Of a stretch of DNA of 6,926 bases, positions 1-6,197 are shown in pieces. The position numbers and the translations under genes were made by a program. The notes beneath the pieces are model-generated. The model was not told the DNA's origin, did not search any database, and was given only the letters and a program-made list of their open reading frames with translations. The first letter of the stretch is position 1. Every line of letters begins with the position of its first letter. Source of the stretch: an uncultured Shinella sp. (GTDB lineage: Bacteria > Pseudomonadota > Alphaproteobacteria > Rhizobiales > Rhizobiaceae); the NCBI GenBank assembly GCA_946886325.1, contig CAMPIK010000122.1, positions 1 through 6,926 of the forward strand, written 5' to 3'.

Positions 1-283
1 CGGTGCGTCCGCTCAGCGCGTCGGCGCCGTAGAGCCGGTCGATGCGGTTGCCGAGCGCGTGGATGCGCTCCGACAGGCCAAGCGCGTTCATCATCGTCAG
101 CCCGGTCGGCTGCATCAGCAGGCCCGAGCCGAGCGGCGCCGGCCTCTCGAACCGTTCGACGATCTCGACGTCGTGGCCGCTGCGGGCCAGAAACAGCGCC
201 GCCGCCAGCCCGGCCGGTCCGGCCCCGACGATGCCGATGGAGAGCCGCGATGCCGGCACGTCAGCCAGCCTGTGCCGCGTCAT
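1..283 (-). CDS. FAD-dependent monooxygenase/oxidoreductase, N-terminal part (runs off the left edge)
   Basis: Ninety-four codons of the N-terminus are visible; the rest lies beyond base 1. The protein opens with a Rossmann FAD-binding fold: the dinucleotide motif GAGPAG at residues 20-25 inside [18 protein letters not shown], and an acidic residue (E43) at the end of strand 2 that would bind the ribose of FAD. The following segment [19 protein letters not shown] (residues 52-70) is typical of the PHBH-like aromatic/flavin monooxygenase superfamily (UbiH, salicylate hydroxylase and kynurenine monooxygenase relatives), so an NAD(P)H- and O2-using hydroxylase is likely; the substrate cannot be told. 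ATG at 283 is the only sensible start. It has little Shine-Dalgarno sequence but lies 23 nt inside the end of the upstream HxlR gene, which suggests translational coupling and co-transcription with that regulator. Confidence 0.88.
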   Translation of the reverse strand, partial: MTRHRLADVPASRLSIGIVGAGPAGLAAALFLARSGHDVEIVERFERPAPLGSGLLMQPTGLTMMNALGLSERIHALGNRIDRLYGADALSGRT

Positions 284-671
284 AGGCGTCGCGTGATGCG
301 CGAATCCGGGCGTGATGCTCGGCGGCCCAGTGGATGAACGGGTTGAGCACCGTCAGGAAAGACTGGCCAAGCTCGGTCAGCCGGTATTCGACGCTCGGCG
401 GCTGGGTCGGAAAGACGGTCCGGTCGATATAGCCGTCGCGCTGCAGGTCGCGCAGGGTCTGCGTCAGCATGCGTTGCGAGATATCGGGGATGAAGCGCCG
501 GAGCTCCGAAAACCGCATCGGCCCGTCGGCAAGCGCCGAGATCATCAGCGAGTTCCACTTGCCGCTGATATTGTCGAGCACGTCGCGCACCGGGCAATCG
601 TCCATCGAGATCGGTCGCCCTTCGACGAGCATCACGCGCTTTCCCGCCGTGCGGCCTGCGATCCTGTTCAT
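261..671 (-). CDS. HxlR-family winged-helix transcriptional regulator
   Basis: A 136-residue protein, slightly long for the HxlR family (about 105-130). Family hallmarks run in order: [19 protein letters not shown] (26-44), the recognition-helix region [20 protein letters not shown] (54-73), then [12 protein letters not shown] (73-84) and the wing VEYRLTELG (94-102). The single N-terminal cysteine, C26, sits where HxlR regulators such as YodB and HypR carry their redox or quinone-sensing cysteine, so thiol-based sensing is plausible but inferred. ATG at 671 was chosen because GGAAGGA lies 8 nt upstream (680-686 on the other strand); internal Met23 is a weaker alternative start. The gene diverges from a QorB-like quinone oxidoreductase, the same pairing as ytfH/qorB (ytfG) in E. 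coli, and overlaps the flavin monooxygenase gene downstream. It probably represses both neighbours and itself. Confidence 0.93.
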   Translation of the reverse strand: MNRIAGRTAGKRVMLVEGRPISMDDCPVRDVLDNISGKWNSLMISALADGPMRFSELRRFIPDISQRMLTQTLRDLQRDGYIDRTVFPTQPPSVEYRLTELGQSFLTVLNPFIHWAAEHHARIRASRDAYDAAQAG

Positions 672-715
672 GAGGAGGTTCCTTCCGCGTAACCACCGGA
701 GGAAAAACTGCCTCC

Positions 716-744
716 TTTACAAGCTCTAGCAGATGCACAAATAA
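716..744 (+). promoter_or_regulatory. Weak candidate promoter for the QorB-like gene
   Basis: TTTACA (716-721, five of six matches to TTGACA) is followed after 17 bases by AAATAA (739-744), a poor -10 element. Transcription would begin close to or within the inverted repeat at 745-773, which would let a bound repressor block it. The -10 match is weak, so this is only a suggestion. Confidence 0.25.
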
Positions 745-773
745 GAGCAAGTCTCAAAAAGAGACCAAAGCTC
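745..773. promoter_or_regulatory. Candidate operator for the HxlR regulator (GTCTC-A5-GAGAC)
   Basis: GTCTC (751-755) and GAGAC (761-765) form a perfect inverted repeat around five A residues. It is flanked by a second, unequally spaced pair, GAGC (745-748) and GCTC (770-773). It lies in the only intergenic region shared by the regulator and its divergent target, which is where HxlR dimers normally bind. The symmetry is read directly from the sequence; assigning it to this regulator is inference. Confidence 0.55.
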
Positions 774-803
774 ATGCGGACCGGCCGTTCGCCGGCATGC
801 CAC

Positions 804-810
804 GGAAGGA
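804..810 (+). promoter_or_regulatory. Ribosome binding site that sets the start at 818
   Basis: GGAAGGA lies 7 nt before ATG 818. The in-frame ATG at 797 lies upstream of this site, has no comparable site of its own, and would add seven residues before the Rossmann strand. Translation therefore almost certainly begins at 818. Confidence 0.8.
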
Positions 811-817
811 ACTAACA

Positions 818-1705
818 ATGTCGGAAACCCTCCTCGTCACCGGCGCCTCGGGCCAGCTTGGCCGCCTGGTGCTGGACGACCTGCTCGCGTCCGGAAAGAT
901 CGCCGCCGGCTCGATCATCGCAACGACGCGCGACGTCGCCAAGCTTGCCGATTATGCCGAAAAGGGCGTCACGGTCCGCAAGGCCGACTTCGACGATGCG
1001 GCAAGCCTGGAGACGGCCTTCGCCGGTGCCGACAAGGTCCTCATCATCTCCACCGATGCACTCGACGAGCCGGGCAAGCGCCTGCGGCAACACCAGACGG
1101 CGGTCGCCGCCGCCAAGACTGCGGGCGTCAGCCATCTCTTCTACACGTCGATGCCGCAGCCGGACGATTCGCTCATTCCCTTCGCCCCCGATCATCTCGG
1201 AACCGAACAGGCGATCAAGGAGAGCGGTCTCGCCTACACGATCTTCCGCGACGGCTGGTACATGGAGAACCTCTTCATGTCCGTTCCGCAGGCGCTGGCG
1301 GGCGGAAAGTGGTACACCTCGACCGGCCAGGGCCGCATCGCCCACATTTCGCGCGCCGACACGGCAGCCGCAATCGCCGGCGCCCTGCTCGCCGGTGACG
1401 TCGCGAACCGCACCTTCACGCTGACGGGCGCCGAAAGCCACACGACGGACGAGATCGCCGCAGCGATCCGGGCGGCGACCGGCAAGCCGCTGGAGGTGAT
1501 CCACGTTACCGACGAGCAACTCGCCGGCGGCATGAAGGCGGCCGGCGTGCCGGAATTCCTGATCCCGCTGCTGGTCTCGTTCGACGCCAATACGCGCGAA
1601 GGCAAGATCGCGATGGTGACGGGCGATGCGGAAGCGCTTTCCGGCCGCAAGCCGATGTCGCTCGAAGCCTTCCTCGCCGACAACGCGGCCGCTCTCGCCG
1701 GCTGA
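818..1705 (+). CDS. qorB: QorB-like NAD(P)H:quinone oxidoreductase (NmrA/atypical SDR family)
   Basis: A 295-residue cytoplasmic protein, close to the roughly 286 residues of E. coli QorB (YtfG), an NAD(P)H-dependent quinone reductase. Strand 1 and the nucleotide-binding loop appear at once: LLVTGASGQLGR (5-16). ATTRD (35-39) follows strand 2, KADFDD (55-60) marks the adenine-binding loop, and YTSMPQPD (109-116) corresponds to the segment after strand 5. YTIFRDGWYMEN (140-151) is the very characteristic QorB/NmrA segment; I recall YTLLRNGWYSEN in E. coli. ISRADTAAAIAGAL (178-191) follows the family pattern. The SDR Tyr-x3-Lys catalytic pair is absent, as expected for atypical SDRs. The gene diverges from the HxlR regulator, which implies induction by quinones or other electrophiles. 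A related NmrA-family reductase with another substrate remains possible. Confidence 0.88.
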   Translation: MSETLLVTGASGQLGRLVLDDLLASGKIAAGSIIATTRDVAKLADYAEKGVTVRKADFDDAASLETAFAGADKVLIISTDALDEPGKRLRQHQTAVAAAKTAGVSHLFYTSMPQPDDSLIPFAPDHLGTEQAIKESGLAYTIFRDGWYMENLFMSVPQALAGGKWYTSTGQGRIAHISRADTAAAIAGALLAGDVANRTFTLTGAESHTTDEIAAAIRAATGKPLEVIHVTDEQLAGGMKAAGVPEFLIPLLVSFDANTREGKIAMVTGDAEALSGRKPMSLEAFLADNAAALAG

Positions 1706-1715
1706 TGTGACAGTG

Positions 1716-1743
1716 TCGCGGAGGCGGACACCCTCCTCCGCGA
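1716..1743. terminator. Hairpin between convergent genes, probable bidirectional terminator
   Basis: TCGCGGAGG (1716-1724) pairs perfectly with CCTCCGCGA (1735-1743), leaving a 10-nt loop. It lies between the stop of the QorB-like gene and the stop of pdxJ, only 54 bp apart. There is no clear T-run on either side, so the termination role rests on position and stem strength. Confidence 0.6.
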
Positions 1744-1759
1744 TACACCGCCGGTCTGT

Positions 1760-2512
1760 TCAGACGTCCTGGCCGCAGGCGCGGCAGAACCGGCGAACCG
1801 TCTCCGCCATGCCATATTCGAGTGCATCGGCCGACAGGCCGTGGCCGATGGAGACTTCGGCGAGATGCGGGATGCGGGCCGCCAGAGCCGGCAGGTTGGC
1901 GACTGTCAGGTCATGGCCCGCATTGACCTCAAGGCCGAGGCCGCGCGCGATCTCGGCCGTCTGCCCCAGTTGCTCGAGCAAGACCGCCGCACGCTCCGGA
2001 TCGTCGAAACAGCCGCCATAGGGGCCGGTATAGAGTTCGATCCGGTCCGCGCCGAGATCCCTTGCAATGGACAGCGCCTCGCGATCCGGATCGCCGTCGG
2101 CAAAGAGCGAGACGCGGAGCCCGATCTTCTTGATGCGCGCAACGACATTGCCGAGAAGATTGTGGTTCTTGCGGAAATCCCAGCCATGGTCGGACGTCGC
2201 CTGGGACGGGTCGTCCGGCACCAGCGTCACCTGTTCGGGGCGATGCTCCTCGACAAGCCGCAGGAAGCCCTCCTCCGGAAAGCCCTCCATGTTGAACTCA
2301 GTGGCGGGAAAATCCGCATCGATCAGCGCCCGGATCGGGGCAAGGTCTGTGAAGCGCACGTGCCGCTGGTCGGGACGCGGATGCACGGTCAATCCGCTCG
2401 CGCCGGCCGCCAGCGCAATCTGCCCGAGACCCGTGACGCTCGGCCACGGCAGGTCCCGCCGGTTGCGCAGCATCGCGATCGCATTCAGGTTCACCGACAG
2501 TTTCGCCGCCAT
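1760..2512 (-). CDS. pdxJ: Pyridoxine 5'-phosphate synthase PdxJ
   Basis: PdxJ is a cytoplasmic TIM-barrel enzyme that condenses 1-deoxyxylulose 5-phosphate with 3-amino-2-oxopropyl phosphate to make pyridoxine 5'-phosphate, the last ring-forming step of DXP-dependent vitamin B6 synthesis. The 250-residue length fits the family (about 240-250). Landmarks: [13 protein letters not shown] (5-17), phosphate/active-site loop [12 protein letters not shown] (42-53) with H44, R46 and H51, catalytic glutamate E76 in [24 protein letters not shown] (95-113), ELYTGPY (159-165), catalytic-type NAGHDLT (197-203) with H200, and phosphate-binding [15 protein letters not shown] (221-235). ATG 2512 has GGAG (2522-2525, complement) 9 nt upstream. 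No acpS follows it, unlike the common pdxJ-acpS order, so it appears monocistronic here. All key residues are present, so it should be active. Confidence 0.96.
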   Translation of the reverse strand: MAAKLSVNLNAIAMLRNRRDLPWPSVTGLGQIALAAGASGLTVHPRPDQRHVRFTDLAPIRALIDADFPATEFNMEGFPEEGFLRLVEEHRPEQVTLVPDDPSQATSDHGWDFRKNHNLLGNVVARIKKIGLRVSLFADGDPDREALSIARDLGADRIELYTGPYGGCFDDPERAAVLLEQLGQTAEIARGLGLEVNAGHDLTVANLPALAARIPHLAEVSIGHGLSADALEYGMAETVRRFCRACGQDV

Positions 2513-2588
2513 GGACTTGTGCTCCGTTCCTCCGGTCTGCTCTAGCCTGTTGTTTCCACAAGGGCAATCGCGGCGCTATAGCCCGGTT

Positions 2589-2628
2589 CGAAAGACGGCC
2601 GACGGCTGCGGCCGGCCTTATCCTTTCG
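2589..2628. repeat. Composite imperfect inverted repeat in the pdxJ/2698 divergent region
   Basis: CGAAAG (2589-2594) and CTTTCG (2623-2628) form an outer arm. CGGCCG (2596-2601) and CGGCCG (2609-2614) form an inner stem with a 7-nt loop, and the two stems are separated by an unequal internal loop. It lies in the 185-bp non-coding gap between pdxJ and the gene at 2698 and could fold in the leader of either transcript. I recognise no known RNA or riboswitch in it, and no confident promoter elsewhere in the gap. Confidence 0.4.
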
Positions 2629-2697
2629 GCGGTATTTGTGCCTGACGCGGCGTGACGGTCTTGCTGATGATCAAGAATCACCGGTAAGGTTATCGCC

Positions 2698-3879
2698 ATG
2701 GGGCGCATGAGGTCTCCGCATCGCTCAGAGCATTGCGGCGGTCTGGAAATGAGACAGGCAGACAACGATGTTCGTCGACGTGATCGAAAGATGAGCGGCA
2801 CGCGCATGCCGGCAACGGATGCGATTGTTCGCAGCCTGAACGCTGTTCTGGAAAGCGAAACCTTCGGGCGCTCCGAACGGCTGCGTTCGTTTCTCGCCTA
2901 TGTGGTCGAGAAGGAACGCGCCGGCATGGCCCATCAGTTGAAGGGCTACAGCATCGGCATCGACGTCTTCTCGCGCCCGCACGGTTTCGATGCCGGCAGC
3001 GATCCGCTGGTCCGGGTCCAGGCCGGCAAGCTCAGAAAGCTGCTCGACCGCTACTACGAGGACGAAGGCCGGGATGTGCCGTTGCGCATCGCCATTCCCG
3101 TCGGAAGCTATGTGCCCGAATATCACTGGCAGTCCGTCGCCGACGACACCACGGCCGGCGAGGCACCGTATGCGGATGACATGCCGGCCCGAACCCGGCG
3201 CCTGCGGTCCGGCTGGCGGCCGGCACCGATTTCCTCGCATCTTGCCCTGCTGTCGCTGATCCCGCTGGCCTTCCTGGCGCCGATGACGAACCACACCGCG
3301 GCAACGATCGGCGTGGCCAATGCCCGGCTCGTCGTCGCGGCCGCAGGCGACAGCGGTATCGCTGACATCGCGATCCCGGATCTCCGCATCGTTCACTGCT
3401 GGCCCGGCATGAATGCCTGTCGCCCGCTGGCCGAGGCCATCGGCAAGTCCGCGGCATACTATGACAGGACCGTTCATCTCCGGCAGTCCGGCGCCGAGTC
3501 TTCGCAGACGCCGCTCTCCTATACGATCCGCATCGAGCACAAGCCGGGCGACCTCGCGGTCTATGCCCGCCTCGTGCACGACCTGACGAACGAAACAGTG
3601 CATGCCGCCTATTTCCGCCGCGATGATTTAGGCGACGAGACCGGCATCCTGCACGAGGCCGTGTCCTTCGTGGCGCGCACCCTTGGGCCGGATGGCCGCA
3701 TTTACCGCCATGCGCTTCGCGCGGGCGTTGCAAGCGACATGATGAAATGCCTCGCGACAAGCGAACGGCGGAGCGGCGTCCGGGGCGCCCTGCCCGTCGT
3801 GGCGTGCCAGGCGACCCCGGCAATCCATACGGCGGGCACCGGGACCGAGCGCCTGGATCATCAGGCCCTTATCTGGTGA
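2698..3879 (+). CDS. Membrane-anchored winged-helix/TolB-like protein, apparently lacking the usual TPR tail
   Basis: A 393-residue protein in three parts. Residues 42-143 match an N-terminal domain common in alphaproteobacterial adenylate-cyclase-like and TPR proteins: LxSExFGRSxRLRSFLAYVV (51-70), LKGYSIGIDVFSRPHGFDAG (81-100), SDPLVRVQAGKLRKLLDRYY (101-120), then IPVGSYVPEY (133-142). It resembles a winged-helix transcription-activation fold. Residues 180-197 (SHLALLSLIPLAFLAPM region) form one membrane segment. Residues 209-335 look like a degenerate TolB-like domain, notably YTIRIEHKPGDLAVYARLVHD (275-295) in the pattern of a repeat barrel. Relatives usually continue into TPR repeats; here the stop comes soon after, and the last 45 residues look unlike the family. 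No cyclase catalytic domain is visible. ATG 2698 has TAAGG with 8-nt spacing; starts at 2749 or 2791 are possible. Function unknown, probably regulatory. Confidence 0.75.
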   Translation: MGRMRSPHRSEHCGGLEMRQADNDVRRRDRKMSGTRMPATDAIVRSLNAVLESETFGRSERLRSFLAYVVEKERAGMAHQLKGYSIGIDVFSRPHGFDAGSDPLVRVQAGKLRKLLDRYYEDEGRDVPLRIAIPVGSYVPEYHWQSVADDTTAGEAPYADDMPARTRRLRSGWRPAPISSHLALLSLIPLAFLAPMTNHTAATIGVANARLVVAAAGDSGIADIAIPDLRIVHCWPGMNACRPLAEAIGKSAAYYDRTVHLRQSGAESSQTPLSYTIRIEHKPGDLAVYARLVHDLTNETVHAAYFRRDDLGDETGILHEAVSFVARTLGPDGRIYRHALRAGVASDMMKCLATSERRSGVRGALPVVACQATPAIHTAGTGTERLDHQALIW

Positions 3880-3889
3880 ATTGTCCCGG

Positions 3890-3905
3890 CCCGACAAGCT
3901 TCGGG
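3890..3905 (+). terminator. Small hairpin just after the 2698-3879 gene
   Basis: CCCGA (3890-3894) pairs with TCGGG (3901-3905) over a 6-nt loop, starting 11 bases after the stop codon. A competing repeat, TTGTC (3881-3885) with GACAA (3893-3897), overlaps it. The stems are short and no T-run follows, so this is a weak terminator candidate. Confidence 0.25.
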
Positions 3906-3949
3906 CACACAAGCCAACGATTCGCCGAAGAAAACTGGTCCTTCCACAT

Positions 3950-3963
3950 CCCTAGATATAGGG
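3950..3963. promoter_or_regulatory. 14-bp palindrome CCCTAGATATAGGG, candidate regulator site
   Basis: CCCTA (3950-3954) and TAGGG (3959-3963) are perfect inverted arms around GATA, within an AT-rich island of a GC-rich region. On the minus strand the right half reads TACCCCT, which fits the TACYYMT heptamer known for NarL-type (LuxR/GerE HTH) regulators. The site lies about 200 bp upstream of a gene whose product carries a LuxR-type HTH, so autoregulation is conceivable. The 280-bp gap (3880-4159) otherwise contains only the small hairpin and an unassigned open frame at 4011-4163. Confidence 0.4.
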
Positions 3964-4159
3964 GTAGGCGCCCTCACGCCTTCACGGTAGTCTTTAGCCA
4001 TCCTGATTGAAACAGTCGGCGTACGATCGGGAGTTCGGGGATCTACATCACGCGTCATCTTCAGGCAGGCCGCATCCAGGATAGCGACCGCTTTATCTGG
4101 CGCGACGACATGCGGGGGCATATGGTGGTGGCAGAAGACTTTGTACGCGGGCGGCTGAC

Positions 4160-4852
4160 ATGATGACAGGTGATAGCAAGAAAGTGTCCGCCTATTCGCG
4201 CGGCGGCCACGGGGCACGCAAGGCGATCCGGTTCCTGCCGGCCGCCCCCCTGCCCGAAGACCTGCCGGAAGGACGGCTTGCGATCGCCGACATGGCGAAC
4301 GCCTTCGGCGTGACGCACCGCACCCTGCATTTCTATGAAGAAAAGGGCCTCCTGTCGGCGATGCGCGTCGGGCCGATGCGCGTCTATGGCCCGCAGGAAA
4401 TCCAGCAGATGGCGGTGGTCAACACCTGCCGCGAGACCGGCATGCCGGTCGCCGTCATCCAGGAACTGCTCGATTCGCTTGCCGCCGCCGGCAGCCAGGA
4501 CGAGGCGGAAGAGATCTTTCGCGGCGCCATGATCGCCCGCAAGCGCGAACTGACCGCACAACAATCGACGATCCGCCGGCAGATGCAGCAGATCAACGAG
4601 CTTCTGGATTTCAGCGCCGCGCACGACCTCGAATCGAACGACAACGCGCCGCGCACCGCGCTTACCGACATGGAACTGCGCTGTCTGACCCTGATGGCCG
4701 AAGGCTATCCGACGACGCGCATCGCGCGTGCGCTGGATGTCGAGCCCGGCCAGATCCAGACGATGGAAAAAGAGATCATCCGCAAGTTCAACGGCAACAA
4801 CCGTTTCCAGGCGGTCGCCAAGGCGGTTCTGCTCGGCATGATCGGCCACTGA
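4160..4852 (+). CDS. Double-HTH regulator: MerR-type N-terminus, LuxR/GerE-type C-terminus
   Basis: A 230-residue cytoplasmic regulator. Residues 39-105 are a MerR DNA-binding domain: LAIADMANAFGVTHRTLHFY (40-59), the EEKGLLSAMR turn (60-69), wing RVYGPQEIQQM (74-84), then a second helix pair ending IQELLDSL (100-107). Residues 115-150 form a charged helical, probably coiled-coil, dimerisation segment, as in MerR proteins. Residues 168-228 match a LuxR-type HTH: LTDMELRCLTLMAEGYPTTR (168-187), IARALDVEPGQIQ (188-200), then KEIIRKFNGNNRFQAVAKAV (204-223). There is no metal-binding cysteine cluster (only C90 and C175), no receiver and no autoinducer domain. About 38 residues precede the MerR domain and are of unknown role. 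ATG 4160 is followed by a second ATG at 4163, and the Shine-Dalgarno is poor. Having two DNA-binding domains is the notable feature; targets are unknown. Confidence 0.85.
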   Translation: MMTGDSKKVSAYSRGGHGARKAIRFLPAAPLPEDLPEGRLAIADMANAFGVTHRTLHFYEEKGLLSAMRVGPMRVYGPQEIQQMAVVNTCRETGMPVAVIQELLDSLAAAGSQDEAEEIFRGAMIARKRELTAQQSTIRRQMQQINELLDFSAAHDLESNDNAPRTALTDMELRCLTLMAEGYPTTRIARALDVEPGQIQTMEKEIIRKFNGNNRFQAVAKAVLLGMIGH

Positions 4853-4856
4853 AATC

Positions 4857-4880
4857 CGGCAGGTCGGCCTCGACCTGCCG
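4857..4880. terminator. Strong hairpin between convergent genes, likely bidirectional terminator
   Basis: CGGCAGGTCG (4857-4866) and CGACCTGCCG (4871-4880) are perfectly complementary with a 4-nt loop (GCCT). The hairpin begins 4 bases after the stop of the MerR/LuxR regulator and lies 45 bases past the stop of the helicase gene on the other strand. No U-tract follows on the plus strand; on the minus strand a short TTT follows the stem. Confidence 0.75.
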
Positions 4881-4924
4881 CACCCCTTCCGCTTCCTGAA
4901 AAGCGGTTCATCGCGCGCGTCCCA

Positions 4925-6052
4925 TCAGCGCACGATCGTGAGCGTCTCCGCGGCGCGCGTGATGGCAGTGTAAAGCCAGCGTTCACGCGTGTCGCGGAAC
5001 GCCCAGCGCTCGTCAAACAGCACCACATTGTTCCACTGCGAGCCCTGGGCCTTGTGGACCGTCAGGGCATAGCCGTAGTCGAACTCGTCGTAGCGCTTGC
5101 GCGTCGACCAGGGAATTTCCTCGTCGAGATTTTCGAACGCCGCCTTCAGAAGCTTGATCTTGGCCGCGCCGCGATCCATGTCGTCGTCTTCCGGCCGGAT
5201 CATCAGGTTGATGCCGGGCTTCACCGTTTCCTTGGACGAACTCATCACCTGCCAGAGCGAGCCGTTGAGCAGGCCCTTGGCCGGATCGTTGCGCAGGCAG
5301 ACGAGCTTGTCGCCGGATTGCGGATAGTCCGTCTCGAAGCCCTTGAGTTCGCGAAGCCGCTGGTTGTAGCGCCGGCGCGTCCGGTTGGTGCCGACGAGAA
5401 CCTGGTCGGCCTCCATCACGAGCGGCTGCGTGACCTCGTTCTTCGAGATGACCTGGGCGGTGCCCCAGTCGCCGTGCATGATCTCCTTGCCCTCGCGCAC
5501 ATGCATGGCAAGCTGGATGATCGGATTGTCGCGCGCCTGGCGGTGGATATCGGTCAGAAGATAGTCGGGTTCGTCATTGGTGAAGAAGCCGCCGCCGGAG
5601 ACGGGCGGAAGCTGGCCCGGATCGCCGAGCACGAGGATCGGCGTGCCGAAGCTCATGAGGTCGCGCCCGAGTGCCTCGTCGACCATCGAGCACTCATCGA
5701 CGACGATGAGGGCGGCTTTTGCGACCGGACTTTGCCGGTTGATCGAGAACATCGGCGAAATCGAGGTCTTGCCCGTCTCCTCGTCGGAGACTTCCTCCTC
5801 GCCGCGCGGCCGGTAGATCAGCGAGTGGATCGTCTTCGCGTTGCTCGCGCCCTTGGAGCGCAGCACCTGCGCCGCCTTGCCGGTGAAGGCGGCAAAGAGA
5901 ACGTCGCCATCGACATTCTCCGCGAAATGGCGCGCGAGCGTCGTCTTGCCCGTGCCGGCATAGCCGAAGAGGCGAAAGAGCGGCGAGCGACCCTCCTTCA
6001 GCCATCGGCTGACGGCCATCAGGGCCTCGTCCTGTTGCGGTGCGAATTCCAT
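4925..6052 (-). CDS. RecD-like superfamily 1 ATP-dependent DNA helicase
   Basis: A 375-residue protein with the full SF1 helicase motif set: Q-motif-like FAPQQDEAL (3-11), Walker A GYAGTGKTT (30-38), motif Ia AAFTGKAAQVL (54-64), Walker B/motif II VVDECSMVD (117-125), motif III GDPGQLPPV (143-151), HRQARDNP (170-177), VLVGTNRTRRRYN (218-230), motif V-like ALTVHKAQGSQW (329-340) and motif VI YTAITRA (361-367). It resembles the motor core of RecD/RecD2 and Dda-type 5'-3' helicases but lacks the long N-terminal extension of RecD2 and any nuclease domain. It is therefore a short stand-alone form, probably acting in DNA repair or replication restart. ATG 6052 was chosen because homology begins there (MEFAPQQDEA); the frame is open up to an ATG at 6235, but that extra stretch looks non-coding. 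The Shine-Dalgarno at 6052 is weak. Confidence 0.93.
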   Translation of the reverse strand: MEFAPQQDEALMAVSRWLKEGRSPLFRLFGYAGTGKTTLARHFAENVDGDVLFAAFTGKAAQVLRSKGASNAKTIHSLIYRPRGEEEVSDEETGKTSISPMFSINRQSPVAKAALIVVDECSMVDEALGRDLMSFGTPILVLGDPGQLPPVSGGGFFTNDEPDYLLTDIHRQARDNPIIQLAMHVREGKEIMHGDWGTAQVISKNEVTQPLVMEADQVLVGTNRTRRRYNQRLRELKGFETDYPQSGDKLVCLRNDPAKGLLNGSLWQVMSSSKETVKPGINLMIRPEDDDMDRGAAKIKLLKAAFENLDEEIPWSTRKRYDEFDYGYALTVHKAQGSQWNNVVLFDERWAFRDTRERWLYTAITRAAETLTIVR

Positions 6053-6197
6053 GCGCGGACTTGGCAGGATTCGCTTTCCGGAGGCAAGGTGAAATGATCG
6101 CTGCCCGTCGCCTTCGCATGGCTTGCGACGATACCCCGCCGCAAAGCCTGCCAACCGCGCCGTGCCAAGCCCCCGATTTTGGCCATGGCAGGATGGA

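Larger units (their letters stand above)
678..812. repeat. Inverted CGGAAGGAAC pair at the two ends of the divergent intergenic region
   Basis: The ten bases CGGAAGGAAC occur at 803-812 on the plus strand and at 678-687 on the minus strand, so they face outward. Each copy contains the Shine-Dalgarno of the neighbouring gene (HxlR regulator, spacing 8 nt; oxidoreductase, spacing 7 nt). The shared GGAAGGA core is explained by ribosome binding. The extra matching bases may be chance. Confidence 0.5.

Noticed and set aside
2513..2697. Promoter search in the pdxJ upstream region (minus-strand TTGCCC, 17 bases, TAGAGC)
   Set aside because: Only weak matches to -35/-10 consensus; not distinguishable from chance.
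2725..3823. Long minus-strand open frames (292 and 263 codons) opposite the winged-helix/TolB-like gene
   Set aside because: The plus-strand product carries a well-known conserved domain; the antisense products are low-complexity R/G/A-rich.
4061..4849. A 262-codon open frame on the minus strand opposite the MerR/LuxR regulator
   Set aside because: It is the antisense shadow of a gene with clear domain motifs; no plausible start signal or family pattern was seen.
5054..6097. A 347-codon open frame on the plus strand opposite the helicase gene
   Set aside because: It is antisense to a protein with every SF1 helicase motif. Its composition (rich in A, R, L, D with no recognisable motif) is typical of the reverse frame in GC-rich DNA.
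6150..6168. Sigma-54-like TGGCAC...TTGGCA on the minus strand upstream of the helicase
   Set aside because: The spacing between the GG and the second element is two bases too long and the GC of the -12 element is missing.
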